From contig NMRA01000109.1 in the NCBI GenBank assembly GCA_002633005.1, positions 802,377 to 866,376 of the forward strand: a stretch of DNA of 64,000 bases, given 5' to 3'. The translations under genes and the position numbers were made by a program. This document shows positions 51,477-64,000 of the stretch, piece after piece; the first letter of the stretch is position 1; every line of letters starts with the position of its first letter. This DNA is from Phoronis australis. Its lineage: Eukaryota > Phoronida > Phoronidae. Under the pieces are notes generated by a model. It had not been told where the DNA came from. It made no database searches and was given only the letters and a program-made list of their open reading frames with translations.

Positions 51477-52612
51477 CCCCCCCCCCCCACCGTCAGTCTT
51501 TAGCTCTACATGTTATACTAGTTTCACGACGAGATGACAAGCAGAACTACCCAGGCTGTGTGCAATTTCGAGGACCGTCGGAGCTCAACACAGTGGTACC
51601 TAACTTTATTTTGACAATAGTCTTCCTACAGCTAGCCGGCTGGCTACTCAAGATACATCATCCAACACAGAACAATCATTTTAATTCAAATGTGTTTTCA
51701 ATGTTATTATTTATAAAATAATCTTGGCTAAAATTACACTGTTTTGTACAATAAGAAGTCAGTTCCAAGAAATATGGTTTTTCACTTGCACATGGACAGG
51801 TCTTCCGTCTCTCTCCCCTTTTTCTCTGCTTCGGACCAGTCCACCAATTCCTTTGTACAGGACTCACCAAATGTTGCACTCACTGTAACCTTTTGTCTTG
51901 AGGAATCGAATAACTGGTGACATCTACTAACTTGGTAGGAGTGCACTGCGCCGTAACCTTGAATTCATGATAAAAACAGCACAGGGAGGAGAAAATTTAT
52001 TCATGATCATCTGGGAAACGATAAAGTGCTTTTCCACTCTGAAAATTCGCTTGCCACCTGGATGACTGGCAAGTGAACTTCTACTTGCCCAGCAGCCCAG
52101 CACCACTTTTACTCGCATTGGCAGATAAAATTTCACTTGTTCCCTTGGCCTTATTGTGTCCGATGATGATCAAATCAACCTTGGCAATATATTCAGCAAC
52201 AATTGTTGAACAATTCTGACGCTGAGTGAAGGTTATGTGGGACCCTAGACAATGTCCAAACCTCATAAATAATGACTGAATAGATTCATCTGAAACTTTC
52301 TTTAAATAAAGAACAATTATTTTTGTGATTTTCTTAGAAACCACATCTTCCCAACATTGGCTTCCAGCCATTTGGTAGGATTCATTGAATCAGGGACGCT
52401 CGGCAACACCGGTATTTTACCCTACTAATAAAGCTATGGTCATGCATTTGAATCAGTTTTGGGACCGATCTCAAATACACAACATCATAGCCAAATGTCA
52501 CTAGCTGCCCAACAAATAAGTACTTTCTGATATAGCCAGGAAGTGGTAACAGTGACAGGCCCCTCACTTTAGTTAAGTGCCTGCTGAAAGTCTCCCATTA
52601 TAGTGCTGTTTA

Positions 52613-52815
52613 CACTACAAAAGTTGACACAGATCAGCTGCCCACCCTACCCCCCACGGTGAAAACTTTTGTCACCCGTTTGTGAAGTAGAGCAACTCGT
52701 GTCCGATCATCTTTCTCCATGTCAACTATATGTCTAAATGTGAAACTGGGGCAAGACGGATCATCTCTATTGTGCTTGCACCAAAAACGCACATATATAC
52801 AGGTGATAATTTTCA
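52613..52815 (-). repeat. GTTTACACTAC-type dispersed element, copy 1
   Basis: Starts GTTTACACTACAAAAGTTGA on the plus strand. Its reverse complement shares AGAGATGATCC, TTTAGACA, CACAAACGGGTG and GTGTCAACTTTTGTAGTG with the copy at 57055-57310. The apparent ORFs in these copies are by-products of the repeat. Confidence 0.65.
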
Positions 52816-53730
52816 CGCAATTTTTACGATTTGCCAGTCAGCAGTCCAGTGCCTGTCCATCTAATTTTAACCCTGACCACCATTTATTTCATTAGGAAAT
52901 TGTCACATTACACACAGCTTACAGTGAATACCGGGTTCATATCACATGCTTGTTTATGTACAGTGGGCCAACTGATGAAAGCATTGATCAGGTGCTAAGA
53001 ACAATCATTGAAGCAAATTTCACCTCGAATTACGTACATTTGGAGGGAATTAGAAGCACCATAACAACAAGTATAACAACAACAGTAATAATTGTAATAA
53101 TAATAATGAACTATGACTGGACCGCAATTTGCATTTTTGTGCAAGAGCACTCCACATCCCTGCCTACAACTACAATCATCTTGCGCCGTGTCAGTTGAAA
53201 GTTTCAAAAGATTTTACTTATGAAACACCATTAACATTAAGTAGATAACTCATGAAAAAGCCGTCCAATACATAGACAAGTAATAAATAGATAAAATTGA
53301 AATACAATATAATTTCTTCAGTCGGTTGCAACTGTGAACATTTACTGTACTGCATTTTCATAACGATTCTCTGAATATTAATTGGGAGAACAGTGATGCA
53401 AAATACGATGTAATTACACGGTACACCAAACACCAAGTGTAATTGTTAAACATACCCAGGAGCAAATTCTTTCAGGTATTAACCAACTTCATCAATGCAG
53501 AAGTAAAAAAATCAGTAACCACAGAAATCAATCAACCATGGAAATTCTAATTTGACTTTGCAGTATAATTATTCTGTTTACTACAGCAAGGCTTAAAGGT
53601 ATTACCAGAAAGGTCTTTTCAATTACATTTGTCCCATATCATTTGCTAACAAATGTGTAAATTGCACAAGATTCCTATATTAAGTAGAGGTCAAGGTCAA
53701 GCAATGGGAAATCCTGAAGATGCAACAACA

Positions 53731-54280
53731 ACTGAAGCGTGTTCAACAGAGTGAGCGCCCGCTAGCGTGTACTCGCGAACACAAGGAACAGCTCCTGAAC
53801 AGCTGTGAGCGCTCACTGTGCGATCCAGTATGGCGACTTTGAAGCAGACTGTGTTGAACGTCTTAGCCGATGAGCTTAACACTAACAGTCCTTCCTATGG
53901 CGTACTGAGCTATAAATATGATTAATCTTTGCCAATAATTATTAACATCGGCAGCCCCAAGACAACAACCGTGAAGGCTTTGGCCCGACAAGAATCGAAA
54001 ATTACGTCGAGGAAACTGTTCCTCGCTACAGCGACCCGCAATTTAAGTCGCAGTTTCGGATGAGTCGGTCAACTTTTGAGGTTAGTTTTCGTGTTGCAGA
54101 ACCATAATGGGTTCATATGTTGCAGACGTGAAGCCTTCGCAGGATGCCATCTTGGAAATCTAAGCGAACATGCTCTCGAGGTTGTTCGCGAGCGCTCGCG
54201 AGCGCTAACGTGAACACAGCTGTTCAGGACGAGGGCGCTCAAATCGCTCGCGGGCGCTCACTCTATTGAACACGCTTCTT
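53731..54280 (+). mobile_element. Harbinger-like MITE with transposase remnant
   Basis: About 550 bases with terminal inverted repeats: GAAGCGTGTTCAACAGAGTG at the left and the complement of CACTCTATTGAACACGCTTC at the right, each extending through GAGCGCCCGC. The interior contains a peptide segment typical of HARBI1/Harbinger nucleases. The element is too short to encode a full nuclease, so it is a deletion derivative. Confidence 0.75.
53949..54080 (+). pseudogene. N-terminal fragment of a HARBI1-like transposase
   Basis: A 44-codon open stretch contains IENYVEETVPRYSDPQFKSQ and FRMSRSTFE, the YxEE...Y.D..F...FRM.R.TFE signature near the N-terminus of Harbinger-type nucleases. It ends at a GTTAGT donor-like site. 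The catalytic DDE part is absent. A 31-codon ORF at 53830-53925 just upstream may be the first exon remnant. Confidence 0.6.
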
Positions 54281-54289
54281 CTCATGAAG

Positions 54290-57000
54290 AACTAGATACT
54301 AGCACCCTCTGGAGGACATCAAGGCAGTTTCAATTTTGTTTAAATTGCAACACGTCTTATCACATACACTGTAAAAAGGTCTTTTAACAAAGTCAAACAT
54401 GTTCCCTCATGCCACCCGCTGCAAAGGGGAAGTACTTCCAGGTACAACCAGGTGGTGAAAAGAGTCACTGGACCCATGTGATCAGATCCCGTTTCTTTCT
54501 GAAAGCCTCCCATAAAGGCAAAATGACCAGGGCCAGAGATTAAATAATTCCAAATACGGTTATATACAGAAAAAATGGAGGCCCTAACAAAACTTATAAA
54601 AGCTACGTTCACAACACAAACTCTTGAGAACCAAAGTCGAGGTGCAAAGGTCAAAGTATTTTTCAGTCACTCATAGGTGACGCTGTCAATAAGGGTACAT
54701 GTTGTGGTATAACTTGATATGTTTTCAAATATACATCATTCTACGGCATGGTATGTTGGCAGCATTCCACGGCATGATATGTTGACAGAATTCTACCATT
54801 GCAAGCAATTCATTGCTTTTATTTTGTAACCATATATACAATACTTCATATGTTAGAAATTACGATAAAGTCAATGATCTATGACCAATCTGTGGTAACT
54901 TCAGTGTCTGTCAACTAGCAAAGCCAGTCTGAACGGTTCAACTAACTTCGCAATTTACATGAAAACTTCTTTAATTATGAAATTAAGTTGCTATGGGAGA
55001 GACTATTTACAGAAATAAGTTTTCTCAAAAAGGGCATTGCACCTGTGAGCACTAATAGTACAAGACAAATACTTTGGCAGGTCAAACATACCCAGGTCAA
55101 TACTAAAGGCATTTAAGCTCGGTAGCCATATCTTACGGTACATTTTTTATACCTTGGATTAGTACAGATTCACAAAAGGGCCAGTATTCCAGTTAAGAAA
55201 ACGCGTGTATTCGGTAGACACAGGAACAATGGCAAAACACAAGATCACGCAAGACATCGCCACGTATTACAAGCGAAGCATCTACCGCATTAGCTTCCGC
55301 CATGAGATTCGTTAGTGTACAAAACTCCCGTTCAAATTATACGAAGTGCATGCCACAACAGCAATAAATTTGATTGATAAACATTTGACGAAATTTGATG
55401 TTATCACATTAAATAAAGGGAGCATATAACACAGGGTGGAGCCAAGGGGTTTTTCAAATAATTCGGTGGGCGTAACCAAATTTATAATCTGCATTACAGT
55501 TTGAAAGACTTCATTTCAACATGATCAGAAAGGGTGTACCAGAAGAATCTTTTACACAAATAATTTCTTAATCTATACAATAATTCAATGCATTCTAAAA
55601 CTTAATTTTTTAATTTTTATTTGTATGTTACAGTAGACCCCTGCTTTCAACTCTAGTATGCTCAAATGACAAGTGTTGTTATCTGCCATTTCAGGGGATG
55701 CTTTTTACAACCCCACAGTCATCCTAAAGCACACAGTACCAGTTGGTAAAGATCACTCATATTACAAACAACGCAATGTTCACTTCAGACCTTTGAACAT
55801 GGGTTGAGCCTTTGTTCACCACATGTCCCCTACCTGTAAGTACCTGCAACCTGCTGGGAAAATTGTGATCAATTTCGAAAGGAGGTGTGGCCATTTTAAG
55901 ATTGTTTCTACTACTTTAAATTAGGCCAACAACAACAGGTCATGGCTCAGTGAAACTGAGTGAATGTTCAAGTGGTCAGGTGCAGGAAGCACCTACAAGT
56001 GTGATCCATGTATTTTGTGCTACAGTCTACAGTCACCAAAAGCACACATGCAGCAATGCTTTATAAATGCTTGCGTTTGCAGATGTGGCAAACACTGTTG
56101 TACAGGAAAACTTGGCATAGTGGTTTGCGCTTCGACCTCTCATGTGTGTGCGACTAGCTCAAATACAGTGCTGGCAAGATTACAAGCATTATTGGTCAAT
56201 TGGCTCAATTTTCAGTCTTAACTTGAGTGTGAGAAAGCATTATAATAATTCAGCATTGGAACAAAAACCGTGACAAGTTGAGGAAAGTCCCCCCCCTAGC
56301 ATGACAGCGCATATTATGAGCCATAAAAAATGGCAGTAAATTTACTGGATATACTGTACACATACTACATGGCTAGGTAAGGAATTTTGGGCCAACCAGA
56401 TAGATGACACCCTGACCATCCAGCTGCCTCCTTCTAACCAACAGTTATGAGCCTCACCTAAATGAATACTCTGCCAGCCCAGTAATAACAACTTTACCAA
56501 AACTGTTACCCAATACCATGCAGTTGATGGACTTGAGCTGACATTTAACCAGCACTTGAAATAGGATAAAACTTTATACAACCAATGATCCTCATTACAA
56601 GTCATGTAAGGTGACACCACAAGGGTCAGATAACACCTGTTTTAACTAGTCTATACATGGTTTCTGTATCAGGGTACTACTACTAACCTCCAGCGATGAC
56701 AGACTCATTACAACTGGTGGTAACCCTTCACACTCCTACACCCATAGACAGAGCTGTCCGTGTGTATTTCATAACTAGTTATGGTCTTTCTTGACAAGTC
56801 CCAGAAACTAAAGTACAGTCACTTGTCCCAAACAAGGAACAGATGTGAAGAGAAACAGAAAATCTAGAGATAATTTGAAACTAGTTCATCACCATTAGAG
56901 ATTAATAAGAAGCACAGAGCAAATTTATTGGTGTCAAGTGTCTTTCCCTTAACACACAACTCACTAACTGTGGCAAGACCGAAATTGTAGGCTGGAGAAC
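54290..57000. other. No gene recognised
   Basis: AT-rich sequence with short scattered ORFs only; I see no domains, repeats or splice-linked exons. Confidence 0.5.
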
Positions 57001-57054
57001 GGATCACACGTGCTGCGCAGGTTTACAAATGACGGGAGTTGAAGAGACAGAGCT

Positions 57055-57310
57055 GCATTTAGGTCATACATTACACAAGCGCAGTAGAGATGATCCTTTC
57101 CGCCTTGCCTCATATTTCGCGTTTAGACACATAATTGACGGGGAACACGATGTTCTAGCGCAAATTGCTCAACCTCACAAACGGGTGGCAAAAGTTGTCA
57201 CCGCAGTGTCAATTTGCTCCAGTTCACTCCCGTTTACACACATACTTGCGCTGGAAAAACTTGTTCCGTGTCGGCTGTACCGTGTCAACTTTTGTAGTGT
57301 AAACGATACT
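57055..57310 (+). repeat. GTTTACACTAC-type dispersed element, copy 2
   Basis: Opposite orientation to copy 1, ending GTGTCAACTTTTGTAGTGTA at the right. An open frame of 113 codons here arises from the repeat and has no recognised domain. Confidence 0.65.
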
Positions 57311-59284
57311 TATGTCATCATTTTCACATTAAAAGGCGGTTGTATTTTGCCAAGCTCATCCAGAAATTGATTTCACACACGGCAAGTCGGGTAAAACGGG
57401 TATAATGTGCCCACATTTTGAGAACCAATTTGATGTCCGTTTTTCAGTGGATGAAGCCGATTCTCAAAATGCAGGCACGTTCCATCCAACCATGGTAAAA
57501 ATTCTTCAGTTTGGGGAACAATATGGTGGACAATGTGGTAAGCCTGTGAAAAATAGAAATAAACTTTAGAATTTTTACTGTATTACCCAAATTTGTCATC
57601 AAAAGTGCTAGCATTTTCAATCAACAAAGAGCGGCATATCCTGGTTTTAATGCACTTCTGTGTCATAAAAGTACATTTTTGGAAACAAGTACTAATTATG
57701 CAGCACTGAAATTGCAATCAGGATGAACATGTGGCAATGTCATACGTCCTGATTGTATATTCAACAACTGATAAAGGCCTGCATCAGGATACTCTATACA
57801 GGGACATCATCGTTTTTATGACCAAACACATTTTAGAATGATTATTGAATGTGATATGCTTCTTGGAGTTATTAGCTGTGACAGAGCTTTAAAACAATAA
57901 AACCACTTAGTTTTTGTGACTTTATTACAAATTACCAATTTTCGTCGTTGTCAGCCGGAAATTCTGCTAAAATCAAGGTCTGTGACTTTGCCATTTGTCG
58001 AGTGGAATTGAGCTTTGCCAGCGTAGTGTTTGACTGTGACTGCAAAAGGTTCCAGGTTTGAATGCAAACTAAAATAATGGCCAAAATCACCAATTTCATT
58101 TTCAAAGGCTGCTAATAGCCATAATTTTTTCAAAATAACGTTAGACTATAGCTTTGGCCTGGAACTTGAAAATGGTTAAGCATTACATGGGGCTGTGTCT
58201 TCCTGAACTGGCGAGATCTTACTGTACCATACTGTACCGGACCGGACCGTACTATACCATGGTAGAAAGAATGTGAATAGTCTGTACCACTTACAACAGA
58301 TTTGTGCAGCACAGAACAGAGTTTGCCTAAAGCTGCAGGTGAACTGCACTAGACCAATCAGCAGAATCATATGTATTCAATTTGTGATGACCCTGACCTT
58401 TCACCATGGCTTCGAGTTACCACCACGTAACCAGCAAGTCAACAGAGTACACCCTTACTATAACAAGTATTCAAGAAGATATTTTCTCATCACTAGACTT
58501 ACAACATTTATGAACCCAACACCTACAAAAGGTTTTGTGTATAAGCAACATTGCAACTTTTTCTACACAACACCAGTGTCCAAGATTTAATCTCTACACT
58601 GCCAAGTCCTCAAGATTTGAAACTTAAAACCAATCACACAGCGTGAGTGAGTACAAATTTACTCAATGTGCAACACTTACTTGGCCGAGTTTTGAGAACA
58701 CCGATTGTACCACAGGCCCAAGATTGCAAAATGTCTCTAAATGAAAGTGGTCAATTCTAATTTCAACTCTGAAACCCAGAGAAAACTCACACTTATCACA
58801 TCAAAAGTCCTGAGTGCCTTGTTAAACTCAGCAAGAGAACCATATTCAAGCTTCCAGCATGTTGTTTCTGGCAAGTCTTAGACAGGAGCCACCTCCCTTG
58901 ATCACAAGTCCAAATTAATGAGGTCAGCTCTAATTTGTTAGCTCAGGAACACTCCAGCATTCCACTAATAGGCTCAAGTCCAGAGTCTTCCATAATTAGC
59001 CACAGATATCTAAAAGCAGGAACTTCATAAGTGTTAGAGGTCACAACTTTGGGAAGGCAACACCTTTTCCTCGGCCTCTCTAAGAACCGACAGAACATAC
59101 AGTATATGACATTGATGCACGTCCAGAACATAATAAAAATGAATGAATTAAAAAATCAGGTGGTAGACATCAGGGTTCAATTATTTTTTTGAAAATTTCA
59201 GATAGATGTCAGTGCTACATTAGATTTTGAGAGGTGGGTGGTAGTGAAGGGTCTCCTGAACAGAGCCCTTGTAAAGCCAGGTTT

Positions 59285-59515
59285 ACATGATGCGGAGTAG
59301 CTGATTGGGTGCAAGTATGAGTATAAACATGCAGACACCGAACAAGTTGACACTGGGGCGGCCACTTTTGACACTGGTTTGAGAGTTAGAGCAAGATGAA
59401 CTCCATCAGTTGCTCCAGTGTCAATTACACGTCTAAACACAAACTGGGGCAAGGACAAGGGATTATCTCTGTTCCGCTAGCGCAACAGCTAGCATATATA
59501 TGGATGATCCATTGG
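59285..59515 (-). repeat. GTTTACACTAC-type dispersed element, copy 3 (diverged)
   Basis: Same orientation as copy 1. It shares GTTTACA near the left, GTCTAAACACAAACTGGGGC and a TTATCTCTGTT block, with more divergence. Confidence 0.5.
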
Positions 59516-59900
59516 TATTCCACATGGTATGGACGTTCGCTATTGTTAATGTATGCGAGCATGTGCAAACAGACTTCGTGTATAAGACACGTGCTGACCC
59601 AGTTTGCAATAATGTTGTGTAAATGTGACTGAAGTGGACCCACTAGAGCCAGTGGGCTGTGAGAATTGTTCCTTGTGTATAAACATTAAGTAAAATACTC
59701 TAATTTCTCCATGGAAATGAAGATTAAGAAAATTTAAGTCTAGTACTAGCAAGGCTTGTACTGTGTAGATGTCACAAAACACCTTATGGTAAATTTTCCA
59801 TTATTTCTCAATGATCAGCCTTTGAAAAGTGGAAAAAAACAGTTTTAGCAATTATTTTTGTGCAAAGTAGAGAATTACTGTATATTAACTCTGAGTGTTC

Positions 59901-59932
59901 ATTTCACTGCCACTCAAAAGTGGCAGTGAAAT
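59901..59932. repeat. Perfect 14-bp stem-loop
   Basis: ATTTCACTGCCACT, loop CAAA, then its exact complement. Short for a pre-miRNA; possibly the tip of a small palindromic element. It lies 16 bases after a dispersed repeat copy. Confidence 0.7.
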
Positions 59933-62692
59933 ATTCTGGTCAGACTCAGAAGGACAAGTCTGAGCCGTGACAGCTGCCACACAGGAGCTGAAAGGCTACC
60001 CAGGTGAAACAGAGAACATGTGCATTACACCAGAAAACACACAGTAGCACAAAGTCACTGCGAGTGTCCAATCAAAATGACGATTTAAAGGTTCGAATTT
60101 CAATGAGTTTCAGAAAATATGATAACAGAATACTGAAACCAAATAATTAAGATCTTCCTCTCACCTTCCAATGAATGACTGAATGTGCAAGCTCCAACAA
60201 ACGAGATTTCGATAAAACAGCAGATTAACTCCATGTTAACTCTATGTTTAACGGAAATAACAAGTCAATCAATGGCAGATAGATGAGATTAGTTGATATT
60301 AAGGATGGAAAGTATCTAAAGAAGACTGACATGTGTGCACACACACATCAACTGATGGATACCAAATGTAATTAAGGGAGAAATCAAGTATTGAATGTTT
60401 GCCTTCGTGTAAATAAGAAAGGAATATCTCAACCTGGAAGAAATTCCACAACACTTCTTAAGCTGTACTCACACCAAGTGAACCCTGGTGCAACTGTTTC
60501 AATAGTTTTAACTGTTGCGTAATGTCGGTTATAACACTTGCAACCCTAGTTCCAAGCATTCTGATTCACCCCAGTTAGTGCCTTAGTGCAATGTGTGAAT
60601 GAAACTCAGCTAACCTGTGAGTAATAAACACTAACAGTCATAGATAAAGCATCATGACTTATTGTCCTACCATGTGTCACACTTGACTCTTGCACACAAA
60701 TCCAATTCAGCTACTCAAGTGAACAACACACCAGTTTAACCCTATGCTTGGCATAACACCCAACCCTTGAATTTACAGTTCCCCTTCCCCAAATTAAGCG
60801 CCCAGCGTACCAGTAGGATACACAGTAGAGTTCAGCACTGACCAGAACAAGACTTGGGCCAGACTGCTGGGCATACTATATGACAACATTCAATAACTGA
60901 GCTCAGTACCCTAACCTATGGTGTTTTGTCAGTTGCAGTTATGTAAACACTGAAGCATTCAAACGCAAACAAGAATCTTTTTTCTGCATAAGTCAGACAG
61001 CCAAAAGGGATCGCCGCACTCACCACAGATGTACAGTGCGTACAGGAACATGAATTTTTAACCAAGAGGACGTTAATAAATTGCACAGCACACCCGGAGT
61101 ACAGTAATCATACATCCTATGAGCACCTGTAATCGATGAAATTAAGAGAACGTTGCCGAGAAAATATGCCGACAAATAACACCAATGATGGGAAATCATA
61201 TTAGTATGATGCGTCACACGAGGGAAAACTCAGCCACATCATTCAGAGGCATCAACAGGAAGTCCACGGATAACAACAGATAATGGAAATGATCATGCAT
61301 CAAAAATCTATTAAATGCAGAATGTACATGTTTGCTGCTCAATACAGAATTCCCTCGTCGGAGAAAAAATGATCACAGAGTTTAGACATTTAAATCTGTT
61401 TCAGATGGCTGATACAGTACGTTACAGCTGATGTTTCGGACTCCGTGAATTGAAAATAATTTCGAAAAAAGAACATTAGTGGCAAAAAATTTCAAGGCAA
61501 ATTACTACTGTATCTTGGAAAGTGAAGATCAAGTTTGTAACAGAAATAAAGCAAAAGAATGACCAACTTACTGCTAGCAACTGTTAGTGTACTATGTTGG
61601 AAGGAACACTCAATGGGACAAAGATGAGTCTAAACAAAGTTCTTACTGTAAAAAGAAGGCAGCCAATCCATTTCACACAAACAGCAGTGCTTTTTACAGG
61701 TAACCACGTGCTATAGTATTATTCTGAACACAATGAATGAGTGTAACATGGAAAGTCAACATTGCTCCTTATTCATGACTTCTGACAGGATGCTTAACAA
61801 TGGGGACAGAAGGTATGGTGGTAGAAATTATAACAAGAGACAGGAAAAAGGTATCTATGGTGACTCATCCAGGTGATAACTTGAGCCTGTACCTTGACTG
61901 TCTGAGAACACCTGAGTCACTGTGATAATATTGCTTGTCTGGATAAGCTATGATAACAGGTAACAACCAGGGACACAATGCTACATCTGTATCAACCAAG
62001 GTACAAATACAGGGATGCCCGCAAGGTGATTATTAGCTCATTAATTCAGTATGACCCGTTATCAATTACGGTACATCCTCTTGCCAAGAGCAAGCCTTCA
62101 ATGAAGGACATCTAGAGAACAAATCCTCACACATGACCTGAAATGAATTTGTGACCTGAAAAAACCAGCATCAAGTAGTCAGCAGGTGTCACAATACAGG
62201 TACAGTCATTTACCACCTGTCCAGGGCAACAGACAAACGTCCTTTGATAAGGAGGCTGAGCAAATAAGCTGGTGGAAGATTAGGGTACTAAACAGCCAGA
62301 CATAAATCATGTGTAAGGTGTAAGAACACAGACTTGCACAAAATGGGGACTATACTTCACCATGAACAACAAAATATGATGAAAAATGTAAAATGGAGTC
62401 AATATCTAACGCCATAGCAATTTCATCAAACAGTACCACGATATTATTTCCAATCTACTGAATTTCAATACATATAAGTATTTCATACAATCCAAATATC
62501 GGCTCATAACAAGCCACCACTGCACAAATGCCACTTTGGAAATTACAAGACAGACAGGATTGAACGTCGGAAGTTTCTCAGCTTAAAAGCATGATCAACA
62601 ATGAATATATTGGATTTTCAGACCAAAGATTCCAGTACTTACTGAAGAGTTTTCTATCCAGCTCTACCGGGAAGTGGCTTCAACAAGCTACT
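59933..62692. other. No gene recognised
   Basis: AT-rich non-coding sequence with no repeat or exon I can support, apart from one AAGCGCCCA motif near 60800. Confidence 0.5.
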
Positions 62693-62927
62693 AATTATGT
62701 CAATATCCCTGACATTGCCAAGACAATGACTGAGTGACCATGTACAAACACAAGGTACCTAAACTACACGGTCAACGGACTCATAAACACGAGCACAAAC
62801 GCGTGAACACGACTCACGGACCTGCAAACACTGTCCACTGACTCACAAACACGGGAACGGACTCACAAAACACGAGCCACGCACCCAAATACACGGGACA
62901 TGGACTCATATTCCCGAGGAAACATGG
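62693..62927. repeat. Duplicate segment left of the N at 62928
   Basis: 235 bases repeated at 62929-63163 with a few substitutions (for example TACACGGTC versus TACATGGAC). The join at a single N suggests two haplotypes or overlapping contig ends placed in series. Confidence 0.8.
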
Positions 62928-62986
62928 NAATTATGTCAATATCCCTGACATTGCCAAGACAATGACTGAGTGACCATGTACAAACA

Positions 62987-63436
62987 CAAGGTACCTAAAC
63001 TACATGGACAACGGACTCATAAACACGATCACAAACGCATGAACACGACTCACGGACCTGCAAACACTGTCCACTGACTCACAAACACGGGAACGGACTC
63101 ACAAAACACGAGCCACGCACCCAAATACACGGGACATGGACTCATATTCCCGAGGAAACATGGTTAACGCACCGCCAAACACAGTTTACGGACAAAATGG
63201 AGATGTCAGCTTACCCATGAAGCCGATGAGTCCGTGACCCGTGTTTGGCGGTCCGTTAACCGTGTTTCCTCGAGAATATGAGTCCGTGTCCCGTGTATTT
63301 GGGTGTGTGGATCGTGTTTTGTGAGTCCGTTCCTGTGTTTGTGAGTCAGTGGACGGTGTTTGCACGTCTGTTAGTCGTGTTCATGCATTCGTGCCGGTGT
63401 TTATGAGTACGCTGACCGTGTAGTTTAAGTACCTTG
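62987..63436. mobile_element. Foldback element with minisatellite-like arms
   Basis: The left arm (62987 to about 63181, CAAGGTACCTAAACTACA...) returns in reverse complement at about 63240-63436 (...TAGTTTAAGTACCTTG) with a 58-base spacer. Each arm is built of degenerate units around GGACTCACAAACACGGG. Confidence 0.7.
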
Positions 63437-63534
63437 AAACAAACCCTTGGACCACAAACATCAGAAAGGAATGTATAGTCTTTTCTTTACCTACAGTCAA
63501 AATGATGGATGACTGGCTTCGGCCAACATACCGT

Positions 63535-63720
63535 AATCGTTCGGGTTAACGCCCATGCTCAGTTAACCGCCCACCCCTACTTTAGGTGGATTTTCGATTT
63601 AACCGCCCACTGCTCGGTTAACCGCCCCCTGCTATTTTTGAAGATTTCCAATTAAGCGCCCACCTCTCGGTTAAGCGCCCATCCCCTACTTTTGACGATT
63701 GGTGATTACCGCCCTGTGCT
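63535..63720. repeat. Degenerate tandem repeat around GGTTAACCGCCCA
   Basis: At least seven copies of TTAACCGCCCA or TTAAGCGCCCA, about 30 bases apart, separated by T-rich spacers. Related single motifs appear near 60800 and, in complement, near 41920. Confidence 0.65.
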
Positions 63721-64000
63721 AATAGGAAACGCGAATCCCCGACCTTTTAGATTAAGATCGATGCCATCGATAACATTGAGTGCAACGACGGCCTCAGAGA
63801 CCGCGGTTTAGCAATGTGAATTATGATACCAGTAACAAATTATTGTAACGGGTCATCGATTAACTTCAAAATGTAATACTTGAACACTTTGTCACTTTCT
63901 TTTCTTCTCATGTTCGCAAACTTTAGGAACCGCGCTGGCGTCTACACCTCCACTTTCAGCCACAATCTCTGCCGCACTGAGTTATCGACTACAGTGCACT

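Larger units (their letters stand above)
46708..52600. other. Upstream of FARP exon 1, no gene recognised
   Basis: This may be the 5' UTR intron of FARP or intergenic DNA. It holds the 16-bp tandem repeat and an N inside a C-homopolymer (51476). ORFs here lack recognisable domains. Confidence 0.5.

Noticed and set aside
57029-57370. 113-codon plus-strand ORF
   Set aside because: Lies wholly in a dispersed repeat whose other copies are broken in frame.
57951-58133. 60-codon minus ORF with a VKHYAGKAQF string resembling myosin motor sequence
   Set aside because: The match is only a few residues, with no neighbouring motor motifs or exons.

Overview
The window is eukaryotic (animal) nuclear DNA: AT-rich, with short coding exons joined by GT-AG introns of 0.4 to 6.4 kb, vertebrate-like splice signals and many DNA-transposon remnants. 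The only gene I can identify is a FERM, RhoGEF (DH) and pleckstrin-domain protein of the FARP1/FARP2 family on the minus strand. Its domain order and sequence follow the vertebrate proteins closely. The transposon types (piggyBac-, Harbinger- and hAT-like MITEs, foldback elements, tRNA-derived SINEs) suggest a marine invertebrate, perhaps an echinoderm, hemichordate or similar. I cannot fix the species.

Layout, in the direction of the gene (right to left). The stretch 46708-64000 has no recognisable exon. It holds repeats, a Harbinger-like MITE, a large foldback element and, presumably, the upstream non-coding exon(s). The first coding exon is at 46532-46621. Exons 2-7 (40101-31991) encode the FERM domain and the FERM-adjacent segment. 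Exon 8 (29418-28052) is a very large Ser/Thr/Pro-rich exon. Exons 9 and 10 (21852-19173) continue a disordered linker. Exons 11-14 (17487-10187) encode the Dbl-homology RhoGEF domain, exons 15-17 (9225-7790) the first PH domain, and exons 18-21 (5991-3665) the second PH domain and the stop. All 21 exons join with matching phases into one 1614-codon open frame. The linker between FERM and DH is about 770 residues, several times longer than in vertebrate FARP.

The sequence suggests several alternative products. Reading through the exon 8 donor keeps the frame open for another 261 codons of the same repetitive composition, to a stop followed 27 bases later by AATAAA. This would give a 1056-residue FERM-only protein without GEF or PH domains, similar in layout to FRMD7. 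A frame-preserving 24-nt microexon sits between the two PH domains, and a 32-nt exon that would cause a frameshift lies in intron 9. Intron 2 begins with GC.

The assembly has four single-N joins. Two are flanked by near-identical direct copies (probably unmerged contig ends or haplotypes) and two lie in homopolymer G/C runs.
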